DNA of 18,151 nucleotides, taken from CAZXDS01 sp964639525 (GTDB lineage Bacteria; Bacteroidota; Ignavibacteria; Ignavibacteriales; Melioribacteraceae). The position numbers and the translations under genes are program-made. The stretch is taken from positions 1-18,151 of the forward strand of contig CAZXDS010000049.1 of the NCBI GenBank assembly GCA_964639525.1, in the 5' to 3' direction. The number at the start of each line of letters is the position of its first letter. Positions within the stretch are counted from its first letter, which is position 1. The notes below the pieces were generated by a model. It made no database searches and had not been told where the DNA came from. It saw only the letters and a program-made list of their open reading frames with translations. Of this stretch, positions 7,612 through 15,917 are shown piece by piece.

Positions 7612-8874
7612 TTAATAAATAATAAAATATTCTTTTGCCTGTTTATAAACGGTAGAAATTATAACCTTGAAAACCGCTATTGTGGGAATTGCAAGAAGCA
7701 TTCCCCAAAAGCCTGCTATTATCGATCCGCCGGTTACACCAATTACAACAACTAACGGATGCAGATTTACCGCTTTGCCCAGGACGAGAGGCTGGAAAAT
7801 CGAGTTATCCAATAGTTGAGCTGCAAAGACAACTATTAAAACGCCAACAATTGGATTATCAGGCATAAATGGAATTAACGGATTTATACCTTCAACAATC
7901 ATTGCATAAATAACACCTGCACCAAGACCAATAATAGGTCCCAAAAAAGGAATGGCATTTGAAATTCCCGCGATTATTCCAATTAATATGGCAGCCTGCA
8001 ATTTAAACCCGACAATCACCAAACCGATAAAAATTACAATTCCAACAAGCGATGATTGTAGTAACGTTCCACGCAAATAATTTCCAATTGCGTCATCAAC
8101 TTTGGCAATTGTAGTAAAAGTCATTTCAAAATATCGATTGGGAATTATATTTATTAAAAATTTTTTAATTTCCCCTTCGTCTATTAAAACAAAAATGAAA
8201 ACAAACGGCATAATTATCCATTTTGAAATGGCATTAAAGAAAAGAGCAATTTTTGAGTTTGACTTAAAAGTAGGCGTTAACGGAATAATCGATGTATCTT
8301 CATCGTTCTTGCTTGCAATAAGAACATTTTGTTTGAACGGAATTTTTTTGTTTTCTTTGTAAAAATAAATAATTCTTTTTGCAACTTGTGAGCTGTCTAT
8401 CAATGAAAGGAATTCATCCTCTTCTTTAGAATCAAGCATTAAAAACAAATTTATGCTTTCCATTGGCGGAAGCAATTCATCGCCTACAATTTCATCAATT
8501 ATATTTCCCTTAGTATTAAAATTTTTTTTCCCAAGAAATGCCAAAAAGCTTTGATTTAACTTGTATTGTATCTGAACCCGCAATTCAAGAGTTTGCTTCT
8601 CGGTAGGTATTACAGAAGCTATTCGCTGCCCAATCACAAAAATTAAAAACCCGAAAACACCAAGTAAAATAATTATGGCTGCCGATTTTGGAATTCCCAG
8701 CCGCCTTAAATAATTTACTCCCGGTTTTGAAATGTATGCTGCAAGGGTACCCATAAGAATCGGGAGCATCAATGCACGCAAGGCAATAAATAAATATCCA
8801 AACAGAAGCAGGAGAAACACGAAAAGAAAAAAATAAAAAATTCGGGATCTTGTAATTCGTTCAGGATCTTTCAT
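7612..8874 (-). CDS. AI-2E family transporter (PerM/YdiK-type permease)
   Basis: This is a multi-pass inner-membrane protein of the AI-2E exporter/DUF20 family, whose members include proposed autoinducer-2 exporters and Na+/H+ antiporters; the substrate cannot be read from sequence. N-terminal membrane helices cover about 12-85 (a long FYFFLFVFLLLLFGY segment, then ALMLPILMGTLAAYISKPGV, a typical family signature). A soluble insert spans about 90-210. A bundle of helices covers about 215-412 (AIGNYLRGTLLQSSLVGIVI, GIIAGISNAIPFLGPIIGLG, LVVVIGVTGGSIIAGFWGML). Length 420 is somewhat above the usual 340-380 because of the soluble insert. Its ATG lies 14 bases inside the end of the upstream cyclic-nucleotide-binding gene, so translation is probably coupled. 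Confidence 0.9.
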   Translation of the reverse strand: MKDPERITRSRIFYFFLFVFLLLLFGYLFIALRALMLPILMGTLAAYISKPGVNYLRRLGIPKSAAIIILLGVFGFLIFVIGQRIASVIPTEKQTLELRVQIQYKLNQSFLAFLGKKNFNTKGNIIDEIVGDELLPPMESINLFLMLDSKEEDEFLSLIDSSQVAKRIIYFYKENKKIPFKQNVLIASKNDEDTSIIPLTPTFKSNSKIALFFNAISKWIIMPFVFIFVLIDEGEIKKFLINIIPNRYFEMTFTTIAKVDDAIGNYLRGTLLQSSLVGIVIFIGLVIVGFKLQAAILIGIIAGISNAIPFLGPIIGLGAGVIYAMIVEGINPLIPFMPDNPIVGVLIVVFAAQLLDNSIFQPLVLGKAVNLHPLVVVIGVTGGSIIAGFWGMLLAIPTIAVFKVIISTVYKQAKEYFIIY

Positions 8875-9424
8875 TTAGTTTATCCTTTAGCTTTTGAATT
8901 TCATTTTCTTTTTCAAGCAATTGACCATTTGTTGCTTTAAGTCGTAAGCCGGTAATAATAGCAAGTCGTTTCATTATTTTTCCGCCAAGCTCGGGATGCG
9001 ATTCGAGAAGGTTATTTAAATCTTCGCGAAATATTGCAATTGTTGTTGTAGGGCGACTTACCAAAGCAGTAGCGGAACGAGGTGAATTATCAAGTAGAGC
9101 AAGCTCGCCGAAAAATTCTCCGTTTTTTAGAATAGCAAGATCAACATAATCACCGGAATCAATTTTTCTTACAATCTTTATTTCACCTTCTTTAATTATG
9201 AACATTGCCGCTCCCGGTTGCCCGGTTTCAAAAATAAGCTCTCCTATTTCAAATGATCTTTCGTAAGCATATTTTGAAATAATCTTTAGCTCTCGTTTTT
9301 TTAAGGTTTGCAGCATTGGAATATTGCCAAGCATTTCAACAATTGATTCCTCTGTACTTTTAAAATATTTTGAATAGAAATCTCCCCAAAGAGGATGCAA
9401 GGATTTTTTGTTTTTATCGGTCAT
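8861..9424 (-). CDS. Single-domain cyclic nucleotide-binding (Crp-sensor) protein without HTH
   Basis: Residues about 33-150 form a cNMP-binding beta-barrel: LQTLKKRELKIISKYAYERS, GELIFETGQPGAAMFIIKEG, and the phosphate-binding cassette FFGELALLDNSPRSATA, whose E and R positions match the consensus for binding cyclic nucleotides. The C-terminus ends in a charged helix likely to be coiled coil (LLEKENEIQKLKDKLNERS). At 187 residues there is no room for the helix-turn-helix of Crp/Fnr regulators, so it is probably a regulatory subunit or adaptor. Its last 14 bases overlap the permease start, which suggests a shared complex or at least matched expression; this is inference. Confidence 0.88.
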   Translation of the reverse strand: MTDKNKKSLHPLWGDFYSKYFKSTEESIVEMLGNIPMLQTLKKRELKIISKYAYERSFEIGELIFETGQPGAAMFIIKEGEIKIVRKIDSGDYVDLAILKNGEFFGELALLDNSPRSATALVSRPTTTIAIFREDLNNLLESHPELGGKIMKRLAIITGLRLKATNGQLLEKENEIQKLKDKLNERS

Positions 9425-9499
9425 AATTTCAAAAGTTTATTTTAAGAAAATTGATGATATAAAACTTATAAACTTACTTTCCCAAGTCCAACAATAAAT

Positions 9500-10090
9500 T
9501 TAATTATTTAGAACCGAAAGAGCATTTTTTACAACATCCTCAATCGAAGCGGACGAATTTACCGACAACGCTTTGCGAACAGCACTTTCAGCAGTTTTTG
9601 CATTGTAGCCAAGACTCGTTAACGCTGCAACAGCATCACTTCGCACACTATATGGGGCTTGTGAATCAGAGTCAATGCTCTCCGTTATTGCATCTACTTT
9701 ATCACGTAGTTCAATAATTAAACGTTCGGCGGTTTTTTTGCCAACACCGGGAACAGCAATCATACGGGAAGCATTTGCCGATTTTATTGCTTCACGCAGT
9801 TCACTAATTTGAATTCCCGAGAGAATACCCTGCGCCAATTTAGGTCCGATGCCGCTGATACTGATTAGCAATGTAAACATTTCTTTCTCAGCCAACGCAG
9901 AAAAGCCATATAGTGTTAGTGCATTTTCTTGAACATTCAAATATGTCAGCAATGAAATTTTTGATTTTTCTTCGGGAAGTTTTTCAAATGTTGTTAATGA
10001 AATATTTATTACATACCCAACACCATGAACATCAAGTAAAACTTGTGTGGGTTTTTTCGAAATTATTTTTCCTGTTAAATAGCCAATCAT
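9500..10090 (-). CDS. ruvA: Holliday junction DNA helicase subunit RuvA
   Basis: RuvA binds four-way junctions and loads the RuvB motor for branch migration. The 196-residue protein has the N-terminal OB-fold (MIGYLTGKIISKKPTQVLLD; GVGYVINISL). Two helix-hairpin-helix motifs follow at about 76-92 (SISGIGPKLAQGILSGI) and about 110-127 (MIAVPGVGKKTAERLIIE). The C-terminal RuvB-contact domain is at about 148-196 (VRSDAVAALTSLGYNAKTAE). It follows ruvC by 42 bases. RuvB is not in the window. Confidence 0.97.
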   Translation of the reverse strand: MIGYLTGKIISKKPTQVLLDVHGVGYVINISLTTFEKLPEEKSKISLLTYLNVQENALTLYGFSALAEKEMFTLLISISGIGPKLAQGILSGIQISELREAIKSANASRMIAVPGVGKKTAERLIIELRDKVDAITESIDSDSQAPYSVRSDAVAALTSLGYNAKTAESAVRKALSVNSSASIEDVVKNALSVLNN

Positions 10091-10132
10091 TTTATTGCTT
10101 ATAAAGTAAGTTATTAAATGTTTATTCCAATA

Positions 10133-10669
10133 TTATCCAATTATTCTGTCCGGATTTTCCTTAATAAAGTTTTTCCAATTACCTGTTTTAAAAGTCGGCG
10201 AAGTTGACTTAAATGCGTGGCAGGCTGCAATTGCAAGTCCATCGCTTTCATCAAATTTCATTTTCTCGTCGTTAATTAACATTAACTTTCTAATCATAAA
10301 TTGAACTTGTTCTTTAGATGCGCCGCCTTTACCTACAATAGCTTTTTTAACTTCTCTCGGAGAATACTCGCCATAAGGCAAGTTATTGTGAACGGCAGCC
10401 AACAAAGACACTCCGCGTGCGTAACCTATTTTCATTGCCGATTGGATATTCTTTCCATAAAAAGCCGTTTCAATGGAAAACTCATCCGGTTTATATATTT
10501 TAATCAATTTATCTAATTCATCATAAATAGTACTCAGTCGAATTGCCATATTCTGTGTTTTATCGGGAACTATTACACCGGATTTTATTCTTACTAATTG
10601 ACTGTTGTTATATTCAACAATACCAAACCCGGTAATTATTGTCCCCGGGTCAACGCCGAGTATTTTCAT
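10133..10669 (-). CDS. ruvC: Crossover junction endodeoxyribonuclease RuvC
   Basis: RuvC is the Mg2+-dependent dimeric nuclease that resolves Holliday junctions. The 178-residue RNase H-like fold shows the acidic catalytic residues at the expected spacing: Asp7 in ILGVDPGTIITGFG, Glu67 in FSIETAFYGKN, and Asp140 and Asp143 in KFDESDGLAIAACHA. These correspond to E. coli Asp7, Glu66, Asp138 and Asp141. GYARG (82-86) and PREVKKAIVGKG (104-115) are also typical. It sits between the YebC-type gene and ruvA, the frequent yebC-ruvC-ruvA order. Confidence 0.97.
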   Translation of the reverse strand: MKILGVDPGTIITGFGIVEYNNSQLVRIKSGVIVPDKTQNMAIRLSTIYDELDKLIKIYKPDEFSIETAFYGKNIQSAMKIGYARGVSLLAAVHNNLPYGEYSPREVKKAIVGKGGASKEQVQFMIRKLMLINDEKMKFDESDGLAIAACHAFKSTSPTFKTGNWKNFIKENPDRIIG

Positions 10670-10732
10670 TTGTTATTTAACATTTATGATTTAAATAATA
10701 ATATTTATAATGATTAAGTTAGTTGGTCTTAA

Positions 10733-11461
10733 CTACAAATCGGTAAAATCGGCATTTGTAAATACATTTTGAACATCATCATTATCTTCAATAGCATCAA
10801 TAAGCTTTTCAAGTTTTTCAGCATTTTCTCCTGTAACTTCCACCATATTTTTGGCAATCCATTGAAGAGAAGCATTTTCCGCTTTAACACCAAGCGACTC
10901 CAATGCTTTTCTCACTTGTTCAAAATTTTCCATTGATGTTGTTACTTCAAAAAAATCTTCTTCGGTTTGTAAATCATCGGCGCCTGCCTCAAGAATGATT
11001 TCAAAAATTTCATCTTCGGTTTTACCTTGTGTAGGTAATGTAATAACACCTTTTCTATCGAACATCCAAGCAACCGAACCTGTTTCACCAAGGGTTCCGC
11101 CGTGTTTACTTAAAATATGCCGAACTTCTGCCACAGTTCTGTTTTTGTTATCAGTAACGCATTCAATGTATAATGCCACTCCGCCGGGACCGTAACCTTC
11201 GTAATTAAGTTCAACATATTGAACGTTGTCCAATTCACCGGTGGCTTTTTTAATTGCTCTTTCAATAGTATCCATAGGCATATTTGCAGATTTAGCGTTA
11301 TCTACTGCAAGCCGCAATCTCGGATTTCCGTTTATATCACCTCCACCTTCCCTTGCACCTATTGTAATTTCTTTAATAAGTTTAGTAAATGCCTTTCCTC
11401 TTTTAGCATCGATTGCTGCTTTTTTTCTTTTAATAGTTGCCCATTTTGAATGACCCGACAT
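10733..11461 (-). CDS. yebC: YebC/PmpR/TACO1 family protein
   Basis: The signature N-terminus MSGHSKWATIKRKKAAIDAK (1-20) is followed by RGKAFTKLIKEITIGAREGG, NPRLRLAVDNAKSANMPMDT and the YEGYGPGGVALYIECVTDN core. The 242-residue length is standard. Members were named as transcriptional regulators; more recent work links the family to relief of ribosome stalling, for example at proline-rich sequences. The sequence does not show which role applies here. It starts 24 bases after recJ ends, in the recJ-yebC-ruvC-ruvA block. Confidence 0.96.
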   Translation of the reverse strand: MSGHSKWATIKRKKAAIDAKRGKAFTKLIKEITIGAREGGGDINGNPRLRLAVDNAKSANMPMDTIERAIKKATGELDNVQYVELNYEGYGPGGVALYIECVTDNKNRTVAEVRHILSKHGGTLGETGSVAWMFDRKGVITLPTQGKTEDEIFEIILEAGADDLQTEEDFFEVTTSMENFEQVRKALESLGVKAENASLQWIAKNMVEVTGENAEKLEKLIDAIEDNDDVQNVFTNADFTDL

Positions 11462-11485
11462 TGGAATTCCCTTATTTTTTATTTA

Positions 11486-13201
11486 TTAATTTTCTAAAAC
11501 TCTGATATCTTTTAAGCGAAACTGCGGAAAAATTTTTCCTCCCCTCGAAATTTGCTCAATTGTGTAAACAATGTCCAATAAACTATTTTTGTAATCAATT
11601 AAATTAACAAATTCTCCTAGATTAAACCCAATAGAATCGAAAACTTTATCGTTGCCGTTTTGACGGAGTGTTGCGATCATGTGATTTTTACCGACAATTC
11701 TCGGTGGTGCCGAGAGACTAACACTTCGTGATAAAAACACAGGTCGCATATTTCCGGGACCGTATGGAGAAAACTGATCCAATATTCTTATAAATTTAGG
11801 AGTTATTTCAGAAAAACTTATTTCCGCATTTATTTTTATTTCGGGAAGTATAAGCTCACTGTTTAATCTTTCTTTTAATGATTCGTTAAATCGCTTTCTA
11901 AATATATCTACGTTTTCAATTTTCAAAGCTAATCCTGCCGCAGCTTTGTGTCCGCCAAATTGAATCAGTAAATCCTTACATGCTTCAATTGAAGAATAAA
12001 TATCGAAACCCGGAATACTTCGGGCAGAGCCTTTTGCAACACCGTCAATAGTTGTCAGCATAACTGCAGGTCGGTGATATTTTTCAACCATTCGCGAAGC
12101 CACAATTCCAATTACTCCCGGGTGCCAACTTTCATTGTGCAAAACAATTCCCATGTCATTATCAATATCAACTTTTTCGTGAAGCAGCTCAATGGCATGA
12201 GAAAATGTCATTTCATCAATTTTACGGCGAGCTATATTTTCTTTCTCCAAAATTGCTGCCGTTCTTTCCGCTTCTACTTTTGTTTTGGCAGTAAACAAAT
12301 CAACCGCCCGCATAGCATCGCCCATTCGTCCTACAGCATTTATTCTTGGTGCAAGAGTAAAAACAATTCTACCTGCTGATAAATTTCCAGGTTCCATTCT
12401 TGCTATTTTTATTAAAGCTCTTATTCCCGGTCGAGGATTTGAATTTATCAGTTCAATTCCACGTTTAACCAAAATACGGTTTTCGTCAAGCAGCGGAACA
12501 ATATCTGCCGCAGCAGCAAGTGCCACAAGATCAAGATATTGAAAAACATCCTCCGAGCGTCCTATTCTATCGGCAACAGCTCTTGCAAGTTTGAAAGCAA
12601 CCCCCGCACCCGAGAGATATTTGAAGGGATAACTGCATCCCGGTTTAATCGGATCAAGTACAGCATACGCATCCGGTATTTTTTCTTTTGGTTGATGATG
12701 ATCGCAAATAATTGTATCAATATTGAATTGGCTCGCATATTCAACTTCCCTAACGGCAGTAATTCCGCAATCGACAGAAATTAAAAGATTTATATTCCTT
12801 TCTCTAAATAAATCAATGCTTTCAACTGATATTCCGTAACCTTCATCCAATCTGTTGGGAATATAAACTTCAACATTTGCACCCAATTCCTTCAAAAACA
12901 TATAAAGCAAAGATGCCGAACAAGTGCCGTCAACATCGTAATCGCCGTAAACACAAATCCGTTCGTTGTTAGTAACCGATTCAATTACACGCAGCGCAGC
13001 TTTTTCCATACCGTCCATCAAATACGGGTCGTGTATGTCTTCAATTGATGGGCGGAAAAAAGTTTTTGCTTCAAAAAAAGTAGTGATGTTTCTCTGTATT
13101 AACAGCTTCGCGAGAACGCTTGAAATGGTTAAACTGTCGGCAAGTGCAAGAATTGCCTTTTCATCGGGGGACTCGAGGATTTTCCAACGCTTTTTCTGCA
13201 T
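11486..13201 (-). CDS. recJ: Single-stranded-DNA-specific exonuclease RecJ
   Basis: RecJ degrades single-stranded DNA 5' to 3' in recombination and mismatch repair. With the start chosen here it has 571 residues. DHH-family motifs are GDYDVDGTCSASLL (about 86-99; Asp87, Asp89, Asp91 bind metal), SVDCGI (about 142-147), CDHHQP (about 166-171) and LAAAADIVPLLDENR. The DHHA1 part has the GGHKAAAGL motif and precedes a C-terminal OB domain. I start at ATG 13201 (MQKKRWKIL). An upstream in-frame ATG at 13288 would add 29 residues (MPFGSALSDAG...), but that stretch is the 3' portion of rnpB, and the MQKKRW start matches where RecJ proteins normally begin. Confidence 0.95.
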   Translation of the reverse strand: MQKKRWKILESPDEKAILALADSLTISSVLAKLLIQRNITTFFEAKTFFRPSIEDIHDPYLMDGMEKAALRVIESVTNNERICVYGDYDVDGTCSASLLYMFLKELGANVEVYIPNRLDEGYGISVESIDLFRERNINLLISVDCGITAVREVEYASQFNIDTIICDHHQPKEKIPDAYAVLDPIKPGCSYPFKYLSGAGVAFKLARAVADRIGRSEDVFQYLDLVALAAAADIVPLLDENRILVKRGIELINSNPRPGIRALIKIARMEPGNLSAGRIVFTLAPRINAVGRMGDAMRAVDLFTAKTKVEAERTAAILEKENIARRKIDEMTFSHAIELLHEKVDIDNDMGIVLHNESWHPGVIGIVASRMVEKYHRPAVMLTTIDGVAKGSARSIPGFDIYSSIEACKDLLIQFGGHKAAAGLALKIENVDIFRKRFNESLKERLNSELILPEIKINAEISFSEITPKFIRILDQFSPYGPGNMRPVFLSRSVSLSAPPRIVGKNHMIATLRQNGNDKVFDSIGFNLGEFVNLIDYKNSLLDIVYTIEQISRGGKIFPQFRLKDIRVLEN

Positions 13202-13224
13202 ATTACGAATTTTAAAATCAGTCG

Positions 13225-13664
13225 ATAATTCAAGACTATAAGCCGAATTTTGTATTCCTGCATCCGACAAAGCGGAGCCGAAAGGCAATTATTTATCTAC
13301 GCCGACTATTACTAACCGGCTTTAGCAACCTACCCGAAAGTTTGTCAAAGCGAACAACTTTGTCCCTAAAGTAGAGAAGCTTTCTACGTGATCTTGCTCC
13401 AGGTGGGGTTTACCTTGATTCTGACAAAGTCAGAACTTCCAAATTGGAACCTTCTGCATTACTACAAAAGCGGTAGGCTCTTACCCTGCCTTTTCACCTT
13501 TATCCGGCATAAGCCGGAAAGTATATTTTCTGCGGCACTTGCCGTAACTAATGGCTTGCGCCAATTTAGTCCCCGGGTGTTACCCGGCACCTTGTTCTGC
13601 GGAGTTCGGACTTTCCTCTATTCCATAAATAATTTATGGAGCAGCAATTGCCCATCTTGAATCA
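13225..13664 (-). ncRNA. rnpB: RNase P RNA (bacterial type A)
   Basis: On the minus strand this region carries the universal RNase P RNA core. GAGGAAAGTCCGAACTCC is near the 5' end (P4 and neighbours). GGTGAAAAGGGCAGGGTAAG, then AGCCTACCG, mark the P10-P12 and CR II-III region. GGTAAACCCC with GGAGCAAGAT forms the L15 tRNA-CCA-binding loop and its 3' neighbour. ACAAAATTCGGCTTATAG near the 3' end is the other P4 strand. The ends are set by an 8-bp P1 helix: ATTCAAGA at 13662-13655 pairs with TCTTGAAT at 13235-13228. The length of about 440 nt is typical. A TATAAA at 13678-13673 (minus strand), about 8 bases before the RNA start, may be its -10 element. The ends are accurate to a few bases. recJ follows directly downstream. 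Confidence 0.95.
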
Positions 13665-13761
13665 TCAACCGTTTTATACCTTATTTTTTATTTATTATAT
13701 TCTTAATCGAAAATAATATACAAAATTTGTAAATTTAATTCATAAAAATTTAGGAAAAACT

Positions 13762-15120
13762 ATGATTATATTGAAAAAAAATCCATCATTTCTTTTCGTG
13801 CTGATATTTACAGTTTCAAGTTTTGTATCAGCCCAACAATCAACAGTTGTGCACCCCGCATGGTCAAAAAACGTTGGCATTTATGAAGTAAATATTAGGC
13901 AATACACTCCCAAAGGAACTTTTAGTGCATTTGAAAAACACTTGCCTCAACTAAAAGAACTTGGTGTCGGCATACTTTGGCTAATGCCGATAAACCCAAT
14001 CGGTATTAAAAATAGAAAAGGGAAATTGGGTAGTTACTATTCTGTGAAAAATTATAAAAAAGTTAATCCTGAATTCGGCAGTTTAAAAGATTTCAAATTG
14101 CTCGTAAAAGAAATCCATAAAAAGGGAATGCACATTATAATTGATTGGGTTGCAAATCACACTGCTTGGGATAATGTTTGGGTAAAGGAGCATCCCGAAT
14201 TTTATACAATAAACGAAGACTGCAATTTTGTTCCACCGGTTGCGGATTGGAGTGATGTTATTGATTTAAATTACAACAATAAATTACTGTGGAAATATAT
14301 GGTTGATGCAATGAAATATTGGTTGACCGAAGCAGATATTGACGGTTTTCGCTGTGATGTGGCGGCGATGGTTCCAACTGAATTTTGGAATTATGCACGT
14401 AAAGAATTAAATAAAATCAAACCCGTTTTTATGCTCGCCGAAGCAAGCGAACCGGAATTGCAAGTGCATGCTTTTGACATGACATATAATTGGCAGCTTA
14501 AAGATTTGATGAATAGAATTGCAAAGGGAAGAAAAGATGCCTTCGATATTATTGATTACTATGCCAATGAAAAAAGGGAATATTCTTCAAACGATTATAG
14601 AATGACCTTTACAACAAACCACGATGAAAACACTTGGAACGGTACGGTTTATGAAAGATTGGGAAACGGCGCAGAATGTTTTTCTGTCTTAACCTTTCTG
14701 CTGCCGGGAATGCCGCTGCTCTATTCCGGGCAGGAATACGGTTTGAACAAGAGACTAAGTTTTTTCGGCAAAGATACAATTGAGATAAAAAAGGGGAAAT
14801 TGTTTTCCTTATACTCTCAGCTTTACAAATTTAAAAGTGAGAATGTCGCTTTATGGAATGGATTAAACGGAGGTAAAATTAAATTTATTAAGACTGATAA
14901 TCCTAAAAATGTTCTGGTTTTTTCAAGAGAAAAAGGAGACAATAAAATCATTTCTATTTTTAATTTATCGGAAAAGGAAACACACGTAAAAATTGACAAT
15001 AAAAATATATGCGGAAATTACATTGAAATATTTACAGATAAACAAGTTAAACTATTTAACTTGTTTGAGCTAAAATTGAAACCGTGGCAATATCTTGTGA
15101 TGCAGAAAAAAAGCGAATAA
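13762..15120 (+). CDS. Secreted alpha-amylase family (GH13) glycoside hydrolase
   Basis: The 452-residue protein has a signal peptide (KKNPSFLFVLIFTVSSFVSA, probable cut before QQ at 25) and a TIM barrel with the GH13 conserved regions. Region I is DWVANH (128-133), region II GFRCDVAA (195-202) with nucleophile Asp199, region III LAEA with acid/base Glu227, and region IV TTNHDENTW with Asp288. A small C-terminal beta domain spans about 365-450. The early barrel strands read VNIRQYTPKGTFSAF and ILWLMPINPIG. It should act on alpha-1,4-glucans in the periplasm or outside; exact specificity (amylase, maltodextrin hydrolase, transferase) cannot be told. There is no T9SS tail. It is divergent from rnpB and has an AGGAAA ribosome site. 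Confidence 0.93.
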   Translation: MIILKKNPSFLFVLIFTVSSFVSAQQSTVVHPAWSKNVGIYEVNIRQYTPKGTFSAFEKHLPQLKELGVGILWLMPINPIGIKNRKGKLGSYYSVKNYKKVNPEFGSLKDFKLLVKEIHKKGMHIIIDWVANHTAWDNVWVKEHPEFYTINEDCNFVPPVADWSDVIDLNYNNKLLWKYMVDAMKYWLTEADIDGFRCDVAAMVPTEFWNYARKELNKIKPVFMLAEASEPELQVHAFDMTYNWQLKDLMNRIAKGRKDAFDIIDYYANEKREYSSNDYRMTFTTNHDENTWNGTVYERLGNGAECFSVLTFLLPGMPLLYSGQEYGLNKRLSFFGKDTIEIKKGKLFSLYSQLYKFKSENVALWNGLNGGKIKFIKTDNPKNVLVFSREKGDNKIISIFNLSEKETHVKIDNKNICGNYIEIFTDKQVKLFNLFELKLKPWQYLVMQKKSE

Positions 15121-15144
15121 AATTCCATTTTTGAAAAATAATCT

Positions 15145-15175
15145 TTTGAAAAAAAAACTAATAGTAATATATTTG
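15145..15175 (+). promoter_or_regulatory. Candidate Bacteroidota-type promoter for tRNA-Lys
   Basis: TTTG at 15145-15148 and TATATTTG at 15168-15175 are separated by 19 bases. They match the Bacteroidota -33 TTTG / -7 TAnnTTTG pattern and end 4 bases before the mature tRNA. An alternative sigma70-like reading overlaps it (TTGAAA at 15146, 16 bases, TATATT at 15168). Confidence 0.5.
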
Positions 15176-15179
15176 CGGT

Positions 15180-15252
15180 GCATCCTTAGCTCAGTTGGTA
15201 GAGCATCTGACTCTTAATCAGCAGGTCGCCGGTTCGAACCCGGCAGGGTGTA
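15180..15252 (+). tRNA. tRNA-Lys (anticodon CUU)
   Basis: The cloverleaf folds fully. The acceptor GCATCCT pairs with AGGGTGT (G-U at the first pair and U-G at the fourth). The D arm is GCTC-AGTTGGTA-GAGC. The anticodon arm is TCTGA-CTCTTAA-TCAGC, with anticodon CTT and a U-C mismatch at the top of the stem. The T arm is GCCGG-TTCGAAC-CCGGC, and the discriminator is A. The genome has CC but G instead of the final A, so the complete CCA end is not encoded. Three further bases on each side (GGT before, ACC after) could extend the acceptor pairing in the precursor. Confidence 0.97.
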
Positions 15253-15256
15253 CCGG

Positions 15257-15290
15257 AAAAGCTCGATTTTGTAATGAAATCGGGCTTTTT
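15257..15290 (+). terminator. Intrinsic terminator after tRNA-Lys
   Basis: AAAAGCTCGATTT (15257-15269) pairs with AAATCGGGCTTTT (15277-15289) with one G-U type pair. It closes a TTGTAATG-type loop region and ends in a T-run. It sits a few bases after the tRNA end. Confidence 0.8.
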
Positions 15291-15333
15291 ATTTTTAAAG
15301 ATTTTTAAAAACCCTCTGATTAATAGCATTTTG

Positions 15334-15357
15334 GTATGTACTTTTGTATGTACTTAA
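15334..15357. repeat. Two tandem 12-bp direct repeats next to tRNA-Lys
   Basis: GTATGTACTTTT (15334-15345) is followed immediately by GTATGTACTTAA (15346-15357); the first ten bases are identical. They lie about 80 bases beyond the tRNA 3' end at the edge of a decayed accessory region. Tandem direct repeats here could be arm-type binding sites of a lost tyrosine integrase; that is inference. Confidence 0.6.
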
Positions 15358-15917
15358 GATAAATAAGTCTTATTAAAAACACTACATAAAGAAAATACGC
15401 AAAGAACTATTTAAAATGAGAAAAGCCAACAAGGAAAAGTTAGGGAGTTTACGCCCTTAAAACCTTATCAGCTTTCTCAAAAAATTTTTTATTTTCCGTA
15501 AACTGTAACTTTATTTTTTACAAAGATACTGAATACTTAATTTTTTAAACAAATAAATTTGCCATTGTTTTTTTCGCTTGATAAAATTTCCGCATAATTG
15601 GAATGTTTTTATTTTGTTTATCCGTCTTTAATTTCGCTGTATGTTAGTATTTTACAATAACTTAACGAAACGTACTATATATACTTCAAAAATTTTACGT
15701 TTCCTGCGTCTCTTACAGATTCTGAATTAAAAAACCTATAAAGTACCTTTTTTTATATTGTTCGATTATAGCGTATAAACATACTTTCTTATTTTTTTGC
15801 TCTCACCCTCTTCTTAATATTAAATATATATATTAAGAATATAAGCTGAAAACAAAACATTTATCGGTTTTGACTTTAAGAAAAATCTCCTTAAAGTTAG
15901 AATTGATTATTTAACCT
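15358..15917. other. AT-rich stretch of about 560 bp with no gene seen
   Basis: I find no open frame with coding character on either strand. Two inverted repeats stand out. TTCTTAATAT / ATATTAAGAA (15811-15820, 15830-15839) has a 9-base loop. ACTTTAAG / CTTAAAGT (15873-15880, 15890-15897) lies just beyond the 3' end of the DUF3987-type gene and may form its RNA 3' hairpin, though no U-tract follows on the minus strand. It is probably decayed island sequence. Confidence 0.6.

Noticed and set aside
13388..13660. A 90-residue plus-strand reading frame upstream of the amylase gene
   Set aside because: It is antisense to RNase P RNA, whose conserved core explains the sequence fully; the translated protein has no recognisable features.
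15180..15252. Search for a duplicated tRNA-Lys 3' end as the far attachment site of an island
   Set aside because: No second copy of the T-arm/acceptor sequence is visible elsewhere in the window; the far end is either lost or outside.
15575..15625. A dif-like XerC half-site (TTTCCGCATAAT) in the gene-free stretch
   Set aside because: The second arm does not match a XerD half-site and there is no symmetry around the spacer, so one half-site in AT-rich DNA is not enough.
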